NCBI GenBank assembly: GCA_019186985.1
Contig: JABARQ010000030.1
Coordinates: 1-64,000, forward strand
Direction: 5' to 3'
Origin: Prosthecobacter sp.
GTDB lineage: Bacteria; Verrucomicrobiota; Verrucomicrobiia; Verrucomicrobiales; Verrucomicrobiaceae
Length of the DNA stretch: 64,000 nt
Below the pieces are notes generated by a model. The model worked only from the letters and a program-made list of their open reading frames with translations, was not told the DNA's origin and made no database searches. Below, one piece after another: positions 23,080 to 33,828 of this stretch. Position 1 is the first letter of the stretch. Every line of letters starts with the position of its first letter. The translations under genes were made by a program, and so were the position numbers.

Positions 23080-23838
23080 ATGAACCTGAACCTCTCCGGC
23101 CAGCACGTCGCCATCTTCGGCTCCTCCAACGGCATCGGCCGTGCCATCGCCGAGGGCTTTGCCGCAGAGGGCTGCCACGTCCGCGGCTTTGACCGTGCGC
23201 CGCACCCGACGCTGGAAACCTGTGTCGGTGATGTGACCTCGATGGAGCAGGTGAGCGCGTTTGCCGACGGCTTCGGCCAGGTGGACCATCTGGTCTATTG
23301 TGTGGGAGTTGGTTCGGGGAGGTTTGGCTTTCCCTTCTGGAACGTCGACGCCTCCGAATGGGCGCGCGTGCTCGACATCAACCTGACGGGGGCCGTGCGC
23401 GCCGCCCAGGCCTTTGCCCCGAAGATGATCGGACGCGGCTCCGGCAGCATGCTCTTCCTGGTCTCCGTGGCCGGCCAGGTGGGCTCGCAGACGGATCCCC
23501 CCTACAGCGCCTCGAAGGCCGGCCTGATCAATTTTGCCCAATGCGCGGCCAAGGACCTGGCCCCTCATGGCATCCGGGTGAATGCTCTCGCTCCGGGCAT
23601 GGTGAAGACGGACCTGAATCATTCCATCTGGGCCGCCGGCCAGAAGCTGCTGCCCGAGCACAGGCGCCAGACCTTTGATGAATGGGCTGCGGAGAAGATC
23701 CGCAAGGTCTCCCATCTCGGCCGCTGGCAGATGCCGGAGGAGTATGCGGCGATGGCCTGCTTCCTGGCCTCCGACCATGCGAAAAACATCACCGGCCAGA
23801 CGATCAACATCGACGGCGGTCAGGTGATGCACGCCTGA
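23080..23838 (+). CDS. Short-chain dehydrogenase/reductase
   Basis: A 252-aa classical SDR. The NAD(P)-binding motif is FGSSNGIGRAIAEG, the active site has VSVAGQ with Ser and YSASKAGLINF (YxxxK), and the end reads HAKNITGQTINIDGGQVMHA. Family reactions are NAD(P)-dependent alcohol/ketone conversions; the neighbouring Gfo/Idh gene, 44 nt downstream, suggests sugar or polyol metabolism. The substrate is not determined. Confidence 0.92.
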   Translation: MNLNLSGQHVAIFGSSNGIGRAIAEGFAAEGCHVRGFDRAPHPTLETCVGDVTSMEQVSAFADGFGQVDHLVYCVGVGSGRFGFPFWNVDASEWARVLDINLTGAVRAAQAFAPKMIGRGSGSMLFLVSVAGQVGSQTDPPYSASKAGLINFAQCAAKDLAPHGIRVNALAPGMVKTDLNHSIWAAGQKLLPEHRRQTFDEWAAEKIRKVSHLGRWQMPEEYAAMACFLASDHAKNITGQTINIDGGQVMHA

Positions 23839-23882
23839 TTCGCGAGAGACGGGCTGCATGGATGGCGTTGTTCACGGCTGTC

Positions 23883-25250
23883 ATGAACCGCCGCCGTTTC
23901 CTCCAGCAGTCGCTCGCCAGCACGATCTCCGCGCCCGCCATCCTCGGCGCCAGGTCGCCGAACTCCATGTTCCAGGTCGCCTCCATCGGCGTCGGCGGCA
24001 TGGGTGGCAACACGATGATGAGCGTGCTGCAGCATCCGAAGGTGCGCATCGTCGGCATGTGCGACGTGGATTCCAGGACGCTGGAGCTGGCGACGCGCGG
24101 CATGTCGTCACGCAGGAAGGAGCTGCAGGATCCGGCGGCGAAGGAGAGGCTTGGCGATGCGGCGACGTTCCGTGATTATCGTGAGATGCTCTCGAAGCTG
24201 GGAGGCTCCGTCGACGCCGTCACCATCGGCACGCCTGACCACATGCACGCCGCGCAGGCGGTCGCCGCCCTGAGGATGAAGAAGCATGTCTATTTGCAGA
24301 AGCCGCTCACGCATCACCTGCACGAGGCGCGCATCCTGGGCGCCGAGGCGGCGAAGGCGGGCGTGACGACGCAGATGGGCACGCAGGGGCATTCGAGCAT
24401 CGAGACCCTGCTCGCGGTGGACCTGATCCGCAGCGGCGCAATCGGCAGGGTGAAGGAGGTCATCTGCTGGGAGAACAAGAAGGCGAACTGGTGGCCCAAG
24501 GTCACGCAGCGCAAGGCCGAGGCGGATCCCGTGCCTGCGAACCTCGACTGGAACCTCTGGCTGGGCGTGGCCGACGAGGTGCCGTATCTCGAAGGCGCCT
24601 ACCATCCCTCCATGTGGCGCTCCTGGGCGGACTTCGGCGTCGGCATGATGGGCGACATGGGCTGCCATTATTTTGACGTGGTCTTCGCCTGCCTCGGCCT
24701 GAAGGCGCCGAAGCGCGTCCGCTGCCTCGATGAAGGCAGCAAGGGCGACCTCTATGCGATGAGGCGCCACCTGGAGCTGGAGTTTCCGGGCACGCCCCTG
24801 ACCGCCGGGGACACGGTCAAGATGACCTGGACCGACGGCGGCTATGCCCATGACAGCCGGGTGATCAAGCCTGCCGCGCTCACCAAGGAGACGCCGAGCG
24901 GCATCTATTTCATCGGTGAAAACGGCGGCGTCTTCAAGCCGCACAGCCAGCGTCCCTGGCTGGTGCCGGATGAAAAGTTCAAGGGTGCGGCCTATCCAAA
25001 AACGCGTGTGGCCAATCATTACACCGACTGGGTGGACGCCTGCATGAACGGCACGAAGGCGGCGACAGATCTTCCAACGTACGGCTGCCCTGTCACGGAG
25101 GCGGTGCTTCTCGGCGTGCTTTCCGAGCGCAACCCGGGCGACTGGATCGAATGGGACGCAGCCGCAGGAAGGATCACCAACAGGCCTGGGCTCAACGCCG
25201 CCCTCGCGCGCAGGTACCGCGACGGCTGGAGCGTCGAGGGCCTGGGCTGA
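23883..25250 (+). CDS. Exported Gfo/Idh/MocA-family oxidoreductase
   Basis: A 455-aa protein. ATG 23883 gives a Tat signal (MNRRRFLQQSLASTISAPAI). The frame is open further upstream, but that part overlaps the SDR. The Rossmann motif is VASIGVGGMGGNTMM, and the family lysine motif is HVYLQKPLTHHL (EKP-like). DMGCHYFDVVF follows. The group acts on sugars or inositols in the periplasm. It is transcribed with the SDR. Confidence 0.9.
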   Translation: MNRRRFLQQSLASTISAPAILGARSPNSMFQVASIGVGGMGGNTMMSVLQHPKVRIVGMCDVDSRTLELATRGMSSRRKELQDPAAKERLGDAATFRDYREMLSKLGGSVDAVTIGTPDHMHAAQAVAALRMKKHVYLQKPLTHHLHEARILGAEAAKAGVTTQMGTQGHSSIETLLAVDLIRSGAIGRVKEVICWENKKANWWPKVTQRKAEADPVPANLDWNLWLGVADEVPYLEGAYHPSMWRSWADFGVGMMGDMGCHYFDVVFACLGLKAPKRVRCLDEGSKGDLYAMRRHLELEFPGTPLTAGDTVKMTWTDGGYAHDSRVIKPAALTKETPSGIYFIGENGGVFKPHSQRPWLVPDEKFKGAAYPKTRVANHYTDWVDACMNGTKAATDLPTYGCPVTEAVLLGVLSERNPGDWIEWDAAAGRITNRPGLNAALARRYRDGWSVEGLG

Positions 25251-25273
25251 GCCTGACAACCCGGCGCTGCAGG

Positions 25274-27166
25274 CTAGGCGCGGCGCCAGCGCTGGAAGGT
25301 CTCGATCGCCTCGTACTGGGCCAGGCCAAGAGCGTCGTAGTTGGTGGCGTTCTGGCGGTTGGATTCGGGCGAGCTGCGTTCGAGTGAAGACAGTGCGCCG
25401 TAGCGGCCGAGGGCGCGGGCCTTGCGTTCGAGCTGAAGCGGGCTGAGCGGCACGGCCATGTCGATCTCATGCGCTTCAAGGGCCTTCTCCTTGCCACGAT
25501 AAAGCCACAGGCTGCAGGCGCCGGCCCACTCCTCGCCTTCACAGGCCTTGAGGGCGGCTTCGAGCACCTTGAAGCAGACGCCCGCGACGCTGCTGGGGTC
25601 GGCTGCATCCCCGGTGAGGTAGACCTGATGCGGCTTGTGCTCGCGCAGCAGGGCGGCGAGGGCGTCCACGTCGGCCTTGCCGCTCTTGAAGCGGCGGTAG
25701 CGGCCGGATTCGTAGAAGGGCAGGTCCAGGAAGAGCACCTGGTCGTTGTGCAGGCGGCAGGCGTTGGCGGCGTCACGCAGCTCGCCGCGGAGCACGAGGG
25801 TCTTGAGCTGGCGCAGCAGCGGGGTGTCCTCGCCGAACTCGCCCTTGTCAGCGAGCATTTTTAAAACTTGTTCGGCATAGGCGGTCTGCGGCGCCCAGGC
25901 GGCCGGGCTGCTGACCACGCCGGCCAGCTCCCTGAGCGTCTCGGCAAACTTGTCAGCCTCGCTGTCGGGCACGCGCAGGTTGCCGCTGGTGAGGGAGACG
26001 AGCCGGACGTCGTGGCCCTGTTCGGAGAGGCGTTCGATCGTGGCGCCCATGGAGACGACGGCGTCCTGCGGTTCGGGGCTGAGGACCAGGCAGCGCTTGG
26101 GATAGGGGTTGGCACGTTCGGGGCGGTAGGTGTCGTCCTCGTTGGGCTTGCCGCCGGGCCAGCCGGTGATGGTGTGCTGGAGCTGGTTGAAGATGCGGAT
26201 GTTGAGCTGGTAGGCGGGGCCCTGCTCGCTCAGCAGGTCGCCCAGGCCGTGCTCGTTGTAGTGCTCGTCGGTGAGCTTGAGCACCGGTTTGTGCAGCAGG
26301 CTGCCGAGCCAGCAGACGGCGCGTCGGGTTTCACGAGGCGTCCAGGAAACCGGGCCCACGAGCCAGGGCAGCTTGACGCGGGTCAGCTCGCGCGAGGCGC
26401 CGGTGTCGATGTAGAAATGCGCGTTGGGATGATCCTGGAGGAAGGAGGCCGAGATGGCCTCGGTCACGGGGCCTTCAACGGCCTTGGCGACCATGTCCGC
26501 CTTGTTGTCACCCCAGGCCATGAGGACGAGCTTCTTGCCGCGCAGGATGGTGCCGACGCCCATGGTGATGGCGAAGTGCGGCACGTTTTCCTCACCGCGG
26601 AAGTCGGCGGCTGCGTCCTGGCGGGTGACGCGGTCAAGCGTGATGCGGCGGGTGAGCGACTCGCGGCTGGAGCCGGGTTCGTTGAAGCCGATGTGGCCTG
26701 TTCGGCCGATGCCGAGGATCTGCAGGTCGATGCCGCCCACGGCGTCGATTTTCTCCTCATACTCGCGGCAGTGGGCGAAGACCTGGTCGCTGGGCACCTT
26801 GCCGCTGGGGATGTTGATGCTGGCCTTCGGAATGTCGATGTGGTCGAAGATCTGGTCGGCCATGAAGCGTGCGTAGCTTTCCGGGTGGTCGGGGCCGAGG
26901 CCGTAGTATTCATCGAGGTTGAAGGTGATGACGTTCTTGAAGCTCAGGCCCTCCTCCTTGTGCAGGCGGATCAGCTCGCGGTAGAACGGCACCGGTGTGG
27001 AGCCTGTGGCCATGCCGAGCACGGCATGCCTGCCCTGCTTCGCACGCTCCTCGATCAGCGTCCGCACCTCGGCGGCGAGCTCCCTGGCCGCGGCGGCGGA
27101 GCTGGGGAAGATGCGGGTCGGGGTTTTCTCAAAGGCTTCAGCGGCGGAACGGCGGGGGGTGGACAT
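25274..27166 (-). CDS. NagB-type glucosamine-6-phosphate deaminase fused to a degenerate PIG-L domain
   Basis: A 630-aa fusion. Residues 15-285 are NagB-like: MATGSTPVPFYREL (phosphate site), NLDEYYGLGPDHP (D85) and LGIGRTGHIGFNEPGSS. In E. coli NagB the motif is GNDGH; here the Asp is Thr156, while H158 and E163 are kept. Residues 355-600 are PIG-L-like, but the metal motif PHPDD reads PEPQD (364-368), and the second site reads GDAADPSS where related fusions have GDxxDPHGTH. The deaminase half would make fructose-6-phosphate and ammonia. The deacetylase half is probably inactive. The gene is convergent with the Gfo/Idh gene. Confidence 0.85.
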   Translation of the reverse strand: MSTPRRSAAEAFEKTPTRIFPSSAAAARELAAEVRTLIEERAKQGRHAVLGMATGSTPVPFYRELIRLHKEEGLSFKNVITFNLDEYYGLGPDHPESYARFMADQIFDHIDIPKASINIPSGKVPSDQVFAHCREYEEKIDAVGGIDLQILGIGRTGHIGFNEPGSSRESLTRRITLDRVTRQDAAADFRGEENVPHFAITMGVGTILRGKKLVLMAWGDNKADMVAKAVEGPVTEAISASFLQDHPNAHFYIDTGASRELTRVKLPWLVGPVSWTPRETRRAVCWLGSLLHKPVLKLTDEHYNEHGLGDLLSEQGPAYQLNIRIFNQLQHTITGWPGGKPNEDDTYRPERANPYPKRCLVLSPEPQDAVVSMGATIERLSEQGHDVRLVSLTSGNLRVPDSEADKFAETLRELAGVVSSPAAWAPQTAYAEQVLKMLADKGEFGEDTPLLRQLKTLVLRGELRDAANACRLHNDQVLFLDLPFYESGRYRRFKSGKADVDALAALLREHKPHQVYLTGDAADPSSVAGVCFKVLEAALKACEGEEWAGACSLWLYRGKEKALEAHEIDMAVPLSPLQLERKARALGRYGALSSLERSSPESNRQNATNYDALGLAQYEAIETFQRWRRA

Positions 27167-27258
27167 GGCGTGAGGCGGGTTGGGACCTGCATCGTGGCGC
27201 AGTTTTGCGCGGGCTCAACACCGCTTCCGTGCCGGGAATTGATATGAAACAAGCTTCG

Positions 27259-30200
27259 TTAGGCCGGACCGTACCCGCCGCCGCCGGGTGTTTCGATGAG
27301 GATGCGGTCCCCCGGCCGCACCTCAAGGCTGACACAGCCGTCCAGGATCGTTCCCACGCCGTCGCGAACCAGGAGCTGCCGTCCCGTTTGTCCGGGCTGT
27401 CCGCCCTCCAGGCCGTAGGGGGCCTCCACGCGGTGCTGGGTGAGCAGGCTGACCGTCAGCGGCGCGGTGAACTCGAACTCACGCACGACTCCGTCACCTC
27501 CGCGCCATTTTCCCGCGCCGCCGGACCCGCGCCGGATGGCGAACTGGCGAAGGCGCACGGGATGCCGCTGCTCCAGGATCTCGGGATCGGTGATGGCGGT
27601 GTTGGTCATGTGGGTGTGCAGGGCGTGGGCGCCCGGGCAGCCGGGGCCTGCGCCGCCGCCGCCGGCGATGGTCTCGTAGTAACCGAAGCCGGCGGCGCCG
27701 AACAAAAAATTGTTCATGGTGCCCTGGCTGCAGGCCTGCAGGCCCAGTGCCTTGAGCAGCGTGTCCACCAGCCGCTGGGAGACCTCGACATTGCCGCCCA
27801 CCACGGCGGGGTCCAGGGACGGGTCGCCGGTGAAGACGGGGCTGAGCAGCGAGACGGGCAGGACGATGTCGAGCGGCTCCATGAGGCCTTCGTTCAGGGG
27901 CAGGTCCTCCTGGAGCATGAGGCGCATGACATAAAGCACCGCGCTGCGGACGATGGCGCAGGTGGCGTTGAGGTTGCGTGGATGCACGCCGGAGCTGCCG
28001 GTGAAGTCGAGCACGAGCCTGCCGCCGGCCCTGCTCATGGCGACGGCGATCACGGAGCCGTCGTCGAGCCTTTCCGAGCCTTCGCAGAGCTCCGGCAGCC
28101 TGTCGATCTGCCGGCGCATCACCCCGGCGGAGTGCGCGAGGATTTCACTCATGCGCTGCGGCAGCGCGGCATCCGCCAGGGAGCGCAGGCGCTCGACGCC
28201 GTGCAGGTTGGCGGCAAGCTGGGCGTGCAGGTCGGCGAGATTGTCCGCCAGGTTGCGCGTGGGATGTGCGGCGGTGGTGAGCAGGCGGCTGACTTCATCA
28301 AAGCAGGAGACGCCTGCGCGGATGAGGTGGCGCGGGGCGATGACGACGCCCTCCTCGATCAGGCGTGTGGCGTTTGCGGGCATCGAGCCGGGCGTGATGC
28401 CGCCGATCTCGGCATGATGGGCGCGGTTGGCGATGTAGCCGAGCAGGGTTCCTCCATGAAACACCGGTGTGATGAGCGTCACGTCCGGCAGATGGGAGCC
28501 GCCATAGGCCGGGTGGTTGGTGATGACGGTGTCGCCGGGCTGCATCGGCAGCGCCCTGGCGACTTCGCGAACGCAGACGCCCAGGGCGCCGAGGTGCACG
28601 GGGATGTGCGGGGCGCTGGAGAGCAGCCTGCCCTGCGCGTCAAGCAGGGCGCAGGAGAAGTCGAGCCGCTCGCGGATGTTGGTGGAGATGGCGGTGCGGC
28701 AGAGAAGCGCCCCCATGTCGCTGACGATGCTGTGGAAGCGATGGCGGAGCAGGTCGCGGCCGGCCACGGGGGGGGCGGTGCGGATGCCTTCAAAGCGCAG
28801 CACGCGGCCGATGCCGGGGACATGCTCGACGCTCCAGCCGGGGGCGACGACGAGGGTGCTGAAGGCGTCCTGGATGAGCTGCGTCTCCGTGGTGGGTGGT
28901 GTGCGGGTTCCCGTCGGCGGGACATCGCAGAAGTCATGTTTTCCGCTGCGGACGAGGGTGCGCAGTGAGACGAGCTCGACCTCGCGCCCGGCAGGCGGGG
29001 CGTAACCAAAAAGACGCTGGTAGGAGTCGCGGTAAAGCCGGGGCAGGTCGTGAGGATCGGTGAACTCCACCTGCAAGGGAGAGTCCTGGCCCATGAGCCG
29101 GAGTTCGGCGATGCAGGTGACGGAGTCGTGTCCTGAGGACAGGGCGGCATCGATCTGGAAGGGGTTTTGCAGCGGTTCTTCCGCACTGGCGATGCCGTCG
29201 GCCGCCTTCAAGGCCTGCTCCAGCGGCAGGCGGACCTCCTTTTCGTGAATGGTTTCCGGCATGGCCTCCTGAAGGCCGACGGCGCTGAGGATGCCGGCGT
29301 GTTCAGGAATGAGGATGGTCTTCATGCCGAGGGCCTCGGCGACGGCGCAGGCATGCTGGGGTCCGGCGCCGCCAAAGGCCAGCAGGGCGTGGTCGGCAGG
29401 GTCGTAGCCTTCGCCGATGCTGATGCGGCGGATGGCGTCGGTCATGTGCTCGACGGCAAGCCGAAGCAGCGAGTGCAGGAGTTCGTCCTGTGTCAGGGTT
29501 CCGTCCGTCTGTGCGTGAAGTTCATGCAGACGAAGCCGGGCGGCCTCGACATCGAGCGGGATGGGGGCGCGTGAGGGATCGAAGCGGCCGAGCAGCAGGT
29601 TGACGTCGGTGATGGTCAGCGGGCCGCCCTTGCCGTAGCAGGCTGGGCCGGGGTTGGAGCCTGCGCTTTCGGGCCCGGCGGCGAGACCGTGATGGGTCAT
29701 GCGGCAGATGGAGCCGCCGCCGGCGGCCACGGTTTCGAGGTCGATGCAGGGTGCGAGCAGCCTCATGCCGGCCACGTCCTGGCTGAAGCGGTAGCCGGGT
29801 CGTGTGTTGATGCGGGCCACGTCGGTGCTGGTGCCGCCCATGTCGAAGGTGATGATGCGGCTGTGGCCAAGGCGGCGTGCCGCATTGGCCGCGCCGATGG
29901 CCCCGCCGGCAGGGCCGCTGAGCAGCATGTCCTTGGGGCGGATGTCCTCGGCGGACTTGAGGCCGCCGGCGCTGGTCATCACCTGCATGTCGGGGGAGAC
30001 CAGGCGGATGCCGTTCAGGAAGGACTGCACTGGGGCATGAAGATAGGCGTCGGCCACGGTGCTTTGCGTGCGCGGCAGCAGCTTGGCAAAGGCGGCGGTC
30101 TGATGGGACAGGTTGAGGTGGGTGAAGCCGGTCTCGCGAAGGATTTCGGCGACGCGCAATTCATGCGCGGGATGCGCATGACCATGCAGCAGGGAGATGG

Positions 30201-30948
30201 CGGCCGTGTGGATGCCCCGTGCCAGGCATTGCAGGGCGGCGCTGCGGACGGCGGCTTCGTCGAGCGGCTCCAGCTCGATGCCGGAGACATCCATCCGTCC
30301 TGGCACTTCGCAGGTGGTTTCATGAAACACAGGACGTGGCTCGTGGCGGAGCGCAAAGAGGTCGCTGCGCCGCTGATCGCCGATCTGGAGGAGGTCGCCA
30401 AAGCCCTGGGTGATGAAGAGGGCGATGCGACCGCCCTTGCGTTCGAGGAGGGCGTTGGTGGCGCGGGTGGTGGCGATGCGCAGCCGCAGGGGCGGGAAGG
30501 GCCTGCCCGGCGGCGTGCGGGTCAGGATGCGGGCGCCAAGGACGGGTGCCTCTTCGCCGGTGCTTAGTTCGAGCAGCGTGCCGGCGGGCCAGGCGGCGGG
30601 CTTGTCGAGGGTGATCTCATGGGTGGTCAGGTCGAAGCCGGTGATGTGGCGGCATTCGGAGGTGCCGAGGGATCGGACCTGGAAGCCGGCGAGGAAGTCC
30701 CGGGGGAGCGGCGGCAGTCCGGAGAGGCGGACATGCTTGTTTTTGCAGCGCTGCACCATGGCGCGCAGGCAGCCGGTGGACAGCACCTTGCAGCGGGTTT
30801 CGCGTCCCCGGGGGTCAAGGGCGTGGCAGTCGGTGAAGGTGCCGCCGGTGTCGGTGGCGATGCGCCAGATGGATTCGGGGTGTGCTTCGGCCGGGTTCAC
30901 AGGCTTCAAGGATGACAAACAGAATTCGCGCCAGGCATGGGGTGGCAT
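27259..30948 (-). CDS. Fused hydantoinase/5-oxoprolinase (HyuA-HyuB)
   Basis: A 1229-aa protein. Residues 25-680 are the HyuA part with [14 protein letters not shown] near the start, [20 protein letters not shown] and [13 protein letters not shown]. Residues 690-1229 are the HyuB part with [60 protein letters not shown] and GGGGYGPA at the end. The family opens 5-oxoproline or hydantoins with ATP. Fusion of A and B matches eukaryotic-type 5-oxoprolinase. It lies 92 nt upstream of the NagB fusion on the same strand; a functional link is not obvious. Confidence 0.9.
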   Translation of the reverse strand: MPPHAWREFCLSSLKPVNPAEAHPESIWRIATDTGGTFTDCHALDPRGRETRCKVLSTGCLRAMVQRCKNKHVRLSGLPPLPRDFLAGFQVRSLGTSECRHITGFDLTTHEITLDKPAAWPAGTLLELSTGEEAPVLGARILTRTPPGRPFPPLRLRIATTRATNALLERKGGRIALFITQGFGDLLQIGDQRRSDLFALRHEPRPVFHETTCEVPGRMDVSGIELEPLDEAAVRSAALQCLARGIHTAAISLLHGHAHPAHELRVAEILRETGFTHLNLSHQTAAFAKLLPRTQSTVADAYLHAPVQSFLNGIRLVSPDMQVMTSAGGLKSAEDIRPKDMLLSGPAGGAIGAANAARRLGHSRIITFDMGGTSTDVARINTRPGYRFSQDVAGMRLLAPCIDLETVAAGGGSICRMTHHGLAAGPESAGSNPGPACYGKGGPLTITDVNLLLGRFDPSRAPIPLDVEAARLRLHELHAQTDGTLTQDELLHSLLRLAVEHMTDAIRRISIGEGYDPADHALLAFGGAGPQHACAVAEALGMKTILIPEHAGILSAVGLQEAMPETIHEKEVRLPLEQALKAADGIASAEEPLQNPFQIDAALSSGHDSVTCIAELRLMGQDSPLQVEFTDPHDLPRLYRDSYQRLFGYAPPAGREVELVSLRTLVRSGKHDFCDVPPTGTRTPPTTETQLIQDAFSTLVVAPGWSVEHVPGIGRVLRFEGIRTAPPVAGRDLLRHRFHSIVSDMGALLCRTAISTNIRERLDFSCALLDAQGRLLSSAPHIPVHLGALGVCVREVARALPMQPGDTVITNHPAYGGSHLPDVTLITPVFHGGTLLGYIANRAHHAEIGGITPGSMPANATRLIEEGVVIAPRHLIRAGVSCFDEVSRLLTTAAHPTRNLADNLADLHAQLAANLHGVERLRSLADAALPQRMSEILAHSAGVMRRQIDRLPELCEGSERLDDGSVIAVAMSRAGGRLVLDFTGSSGVHPRNLNATCAIVRSAVLYVMRLMLQEDLPLNEGLMEPLDIVLPVSLLSPVFTGDPSLDPAVVGGNVEVSQRLVDTLLKALGLQACSQGTMNNFLFGAAGFGYYETIAGGGGAGPGCPGAHALHTHMTNTAITDPEILEQRHPVRLRQFAIRRGSGGAGKWRGGDGVVREFEFTAPLTVSLLTQHRVEAPYGLEGGQPGQTGRQLLVRDGVGTILDGCVSLEVRPGDRILIETPGGGGYGPA

Positions 30949-31006
30949 CCTGCGGTTTTGAAAAGTTCACGCCAGCGTTTTTCCAGGGAGGGCATTTGGC
31001 AGGCAT

Positions 31007-31040
31007 AAAAAACCGGCTTCGCCTGGAGGACGAAGCCGGT
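31007..31040 (-). terminator. Intrinsic terminator after the sialate O-acetylesterase gene
   Basis: On the minus strand a 10-bp perfect stem, ACCGGCTTCG with CGAAGCCGGT, and a 9-nt loop is followed by six T residues. It starts 31 nt after the stop codon at 31072. This is the clearest intrinsic terminator in the window. Confidence 0.9.
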
Positions 31041-31071
31041 GTGGAATCCGAAGGATCGAAGGTGCCGCGCC

Positions 31072-32625
31072 TTATGGCTTCGGCTTGGTGATCATGTCGA
31101 AGCTGTCGCTGCGGAAGGGGGTCACGGGCAGGCCGTCCTTGCTGTAGAGGTTGCAAACGGGGTTGTCGGACCAGGCGTAGCGGACGGCAACCGGCTTGGC
31201 GACGCCTGGGGCGCTGACTTCGACCTTGTCATTGCCGAGGATTCTGGCCGTGGCCCAGACCCATTTTTTGTCCTCGCCACAGACGGCGAAGCCCTTGACT
31301 TCGGTCACGTCCACGGTGCGCAGGCTGGAGCCGAAGGTGTCGAGGGTGACGACGGCCTTGCCGTTGGCGAACTGGGCGTCCTTGAACTCAGGGCTGCGGT
31401 AGGGAAGCTGGAAGCCATAGTCCTTCACAAGAGCCCAGCGGGCGAGGCGCTCGGCGACGTCACGCTTGTTCTTGGGATGGATGTCGTTGGATTCGCCGAG
31501 GTCGATGATGACGGCCTGGCCGCCGTTCTTGATGGCGTTCTGGGTCTTGGTCTGGCTCTCGCGCAGCTCGGCCCAGTCGCTGTCGCCGGGCAGGGGTTGC
31601 TCGGCCTTGAAGTCGGCGAGCTGGACCCAGTAGAAGGGGAAGTCACCCTGCTTCCACTCGCTGCGCCAGTGGCTGATCATGAGCGGGAAGAGGTAGCCGT
31701 ATTCATAGGCGCGGCCGGCGTTGCTTTCACCCTGGTACCAGATGGCGCCCTTGATGCCGTAGCCGATGGTGGGAAGGAGGACGCCGTTGTAGATGTTGCC
31801 CGGACGGCTGTTGCCGGAGAGCTGGGCCTGCGGGCTCTGAGGGGCGCGTGCGGTGAAGGGCTTTCCAGCCTTTTTGGCGTCATCGGCCTGCTTTTTCCAG
31901 GCTGCCAGCGCAGCTTCATAATCCTTCTGCGCCTTGTCGGAGGTCAGCACCTTCTCACGTTGCACCCAGCCGTCCATCAGGCCTTTGAAGCGTGCGTCTT
32001 TTTCCAGCACGTCGCGGCGCACCCAGGCTTCGGCGGCGCTGCCACCCCAGGCGTTGTTGATGAGGCCGACGGGCACGTCGAGCATCTGATGGAGGACGCG
32101 GCCATAGAAGTAGCCGACGGCGCTGAACCCGCCGACCGTCTTGGGCGAGCACTCGGCCCAGGCGCCCTTGAAGTCCTTCTGCGGTTCCTGGGTGCCCACC
32201 TGGGGCACGGAGATGAGGCGGATGTTCGGGAACTTGGCCGTGGCGATCTCCAGGTCGGCGTCCCAGGAGGCCTGCACGCTCCACTGCATGTTGCTCTGGC
32301 CGGAGCAGATCCAGACTTCACCGACGAGGATGTTCTTCAGCTCGCGGGTGCTGGTGCCCTTGATGGTCATGCCTGCGGGCCTGGCGTTGGCGGGCACGGG
32401 GTCAAGCCTGACCGTCCACCTGCCATCAGCGCCCGCCTTGGCTGTCTTGGTCTGGCCTGCGAAGGTGACGCTGACTTCGGTGCCGGGAGCGTCCCAGCCC
32501 CAGATGGGGTTCGCCAGCTTTTGCTGGAGCACCATGTTGTCGCCGATGATGGCGGGAAGTTTGACCTCGGCCTTGGCGGTCAGGGCCAGGATCGAAAATG
32601 CGGGCAGAAGGAATCGTTTGTACAT
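31072..32625 (-). CDS. Exported sialate O-acetylesterase family protein
   Basis: A 517-aa protein from the ATG at 32625, which gives a signal peptide (MYKRFLLPAFSILALTAKAE). LPAIIGDNMVLQQ is the usual mature start. The catalytic Ser lies in GEVWICSGQSNMQWSV, and IWYQGESNAGRAYEY is the second family block. The enzyme removes O-acetyl groups from sialic acids or other decorated glycans, and fits the NagB gene nearby. The frame is open upstream to 32919, but that sequence belongs to the divergent promoter region. Confidence 0.9.
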   Translation of the reverse strand: MYKRFLLPAFSILALTAKAEVKLPAIIGDNMVLQQKLANPIWGWDAPGTEVSVTFAGQTKTAKAGADGRWTVRLDPVPANARPAGMTIKGTSTRELKNILVGEVWICSGQSNMQWSVQASWDADLEIATAKFPNIRLISVPQVGTQEPQKDFKGAWAECSPKTVGGFSAVGYFYGRVLHQMLDVPVGLINNAWGGSAAEAWVRRDVLEKDARFKGLMDGWVQREKVLTSDKAQKDYEAALAAWKKQADDAKKAGKPFTARAPQSPQAQLSGNSRPGNIYNGVLLPTIGYGIKGAIWYQGESNAGRAYEYGYLFPLMISHWRSEWKQGDFPFYWVQLADFKAEQPLPGDSDWAELRESQTKTQNAIKNGGQAVIIDLGESNDIHPKNKRDVAERLARWALVKDYGFQLPYRSPEFKDAQFANGKAVVTLDTFGSSLRTVDVTEVKGFAVCGEDKKWVWATARILGNDKVEVSAPGVAKPVAVRYAWSDNPVCNLYSKDGLPVTPFRSDSFDMITKPKP

Positions 32626-32770
32626 GTTTGAGAGCGAATTCAAAGGGATGGAACAAACGCACGCCAGGCAAACATCCTTTTGGCCTAATTGATTTACTGC
32701 GAAAGCGATCAAATGTGACTCCCTTCTGGACACCCTGGCTTCTTTGCTCTCCAATCCGGCTCCCATTCCC

Positions 32771-33739
32771 ATGATCTGGAAAGCTTCTCTTGTCACTCTC
32801 GCCCTGGCCGTGGTCGAGGTTCGTCTGGTCGCCCAGGAAATCACGCCTCCGGCCGCCGAGGCGACGAAGACCGCCTTTGCCTTCCAGGATGGTGACCGTC
32901 TGGTCCTGCTGGGGAACACGGTTTTTGAGCGTGAGCAGCGCTACGGAAGCTTTGAGCCGCGGCTTGCCCTGTCCCTGGGGGAGACCAAGGTCAGCGTCCG
33001 CAACCTGGCCTGGAGCGCCGACACGGTGTTCGGCCATGCGCGTTCGTATTTCGGCCCGCCTGAGGAGGGCCTGCAGCGCCTGACCAGCCATCTTGAACTG
33101 CTGAAGCCGACGGTGCTGATGCTCTGCTACGGCTCGGAGTTCGCCTTTGAACGGCTGAGCGGCCTGCCGGACTTCCTCACGGGATACCGCAACCTGCTTG
33201 AGCTGATCCGCAAGCATGCGCCCGGCGCCCGGATCATCGTGGTCACCCCGCCGCCGCTGGAAACACTGCCGCCGCCGCTGCCGGACCAGACGGATGCGAA
33301 CAAAAACCTCTCCAGCTTCCGGGATGCGCTGCGCAAGTTCGCGCTCAGCCAGAACACCTATTTCATCGACCTCTTTGAACTGATGGGCGGCGTGCCCAAG
33401 TCCGGCGTCAGCGCCAGGCCTCTCACGGAAAACGGCGTTCACTACACCCGAGAAGGCTATGAGAAGATCGGTGCCAGGCTGGTGGAAGGCCTTGGGCTGG
33501 CCATGCCACCGGTGACGCCCGCCGAACTCGAGCCGCTGCGCCGTGAGGTGGTTCACAAGGACGAGCTGTTCTTCAACCGCTGGCGTCCGCAGAACGAGAC
33601 CTACCTCTTCGGCTTCCGCAAGCACGAGCAGGGGCAGAACGCGAAGGAGATTCCGATGTTTGATCCGCTCATCGACCAGTCGGACACGAAGATCCAGACG
33701 GTGAAGGCCTCGCTCCTGGCCTCCAAGAAGCAGCTGTAG
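32771..33739 (+). CDS. Exported SGNH/GDSL-like hydrolase
   Basis: A 322-aa protein from the ATG at 32771; a TTG at 32744 is weaker. The N-terminal signal is MIWKASLVTLALAVVEVRLV. DRLVLLGNTVFEREQRYGSF occupies the block I position with Gly-Asn in place of GDS. VLMLCYGSEFAF is block III, and ENGVHYTREGYEKIG carries the catalytic His region. Without the canonical Ser it may be a non-hydrolytic relative; such variants are common in planctomycete and verrucomicrobial proteins. Confidence 0.7.
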   Translation: MIWKASLVTLALAVVEVRLVAQEITPPAAEATKTAFAFQDGDRLVLLGNTVFEREQRYGSFEPRLALSLGETKVSVRNLAWSADTVFGHARSYFGPPEEGLQRLTSHLELLKPTVLMLCYGSEFAFERLSGLPDFLTGYRNLLELIRKHAPGARIIVVTPPPLETLPPPLPDQTDANKNLSSFRDALRKFALSQNTYFIDLFELMGGVPKSGVSARPLTENGVHYTREGYEKIGARLVEGLGLAMPPVTPAELEPLRREVVHKDELFFNRWRPQNETYLFGFRKHEQGQNAKEIPMFDPLIDQSDTKIQTVKASLLASKKQL

Positions 33740-33828
33740 GGGGCGTGTGGCGCCCCGGGCTGGCTGAACCAAAAATGTGTTTGCCAACGGGAGGCCGGAT
33801 CAGGCAGGCTTCCGGCGTTTCCTGCCCC

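Noticed and set aside
25868..28968. Large plus-strand frames opposite NagB-PIG-L and oxoprolinase genes
   Set aside because: No family motifs and biased composition; the minus-strand genes are clearly real.
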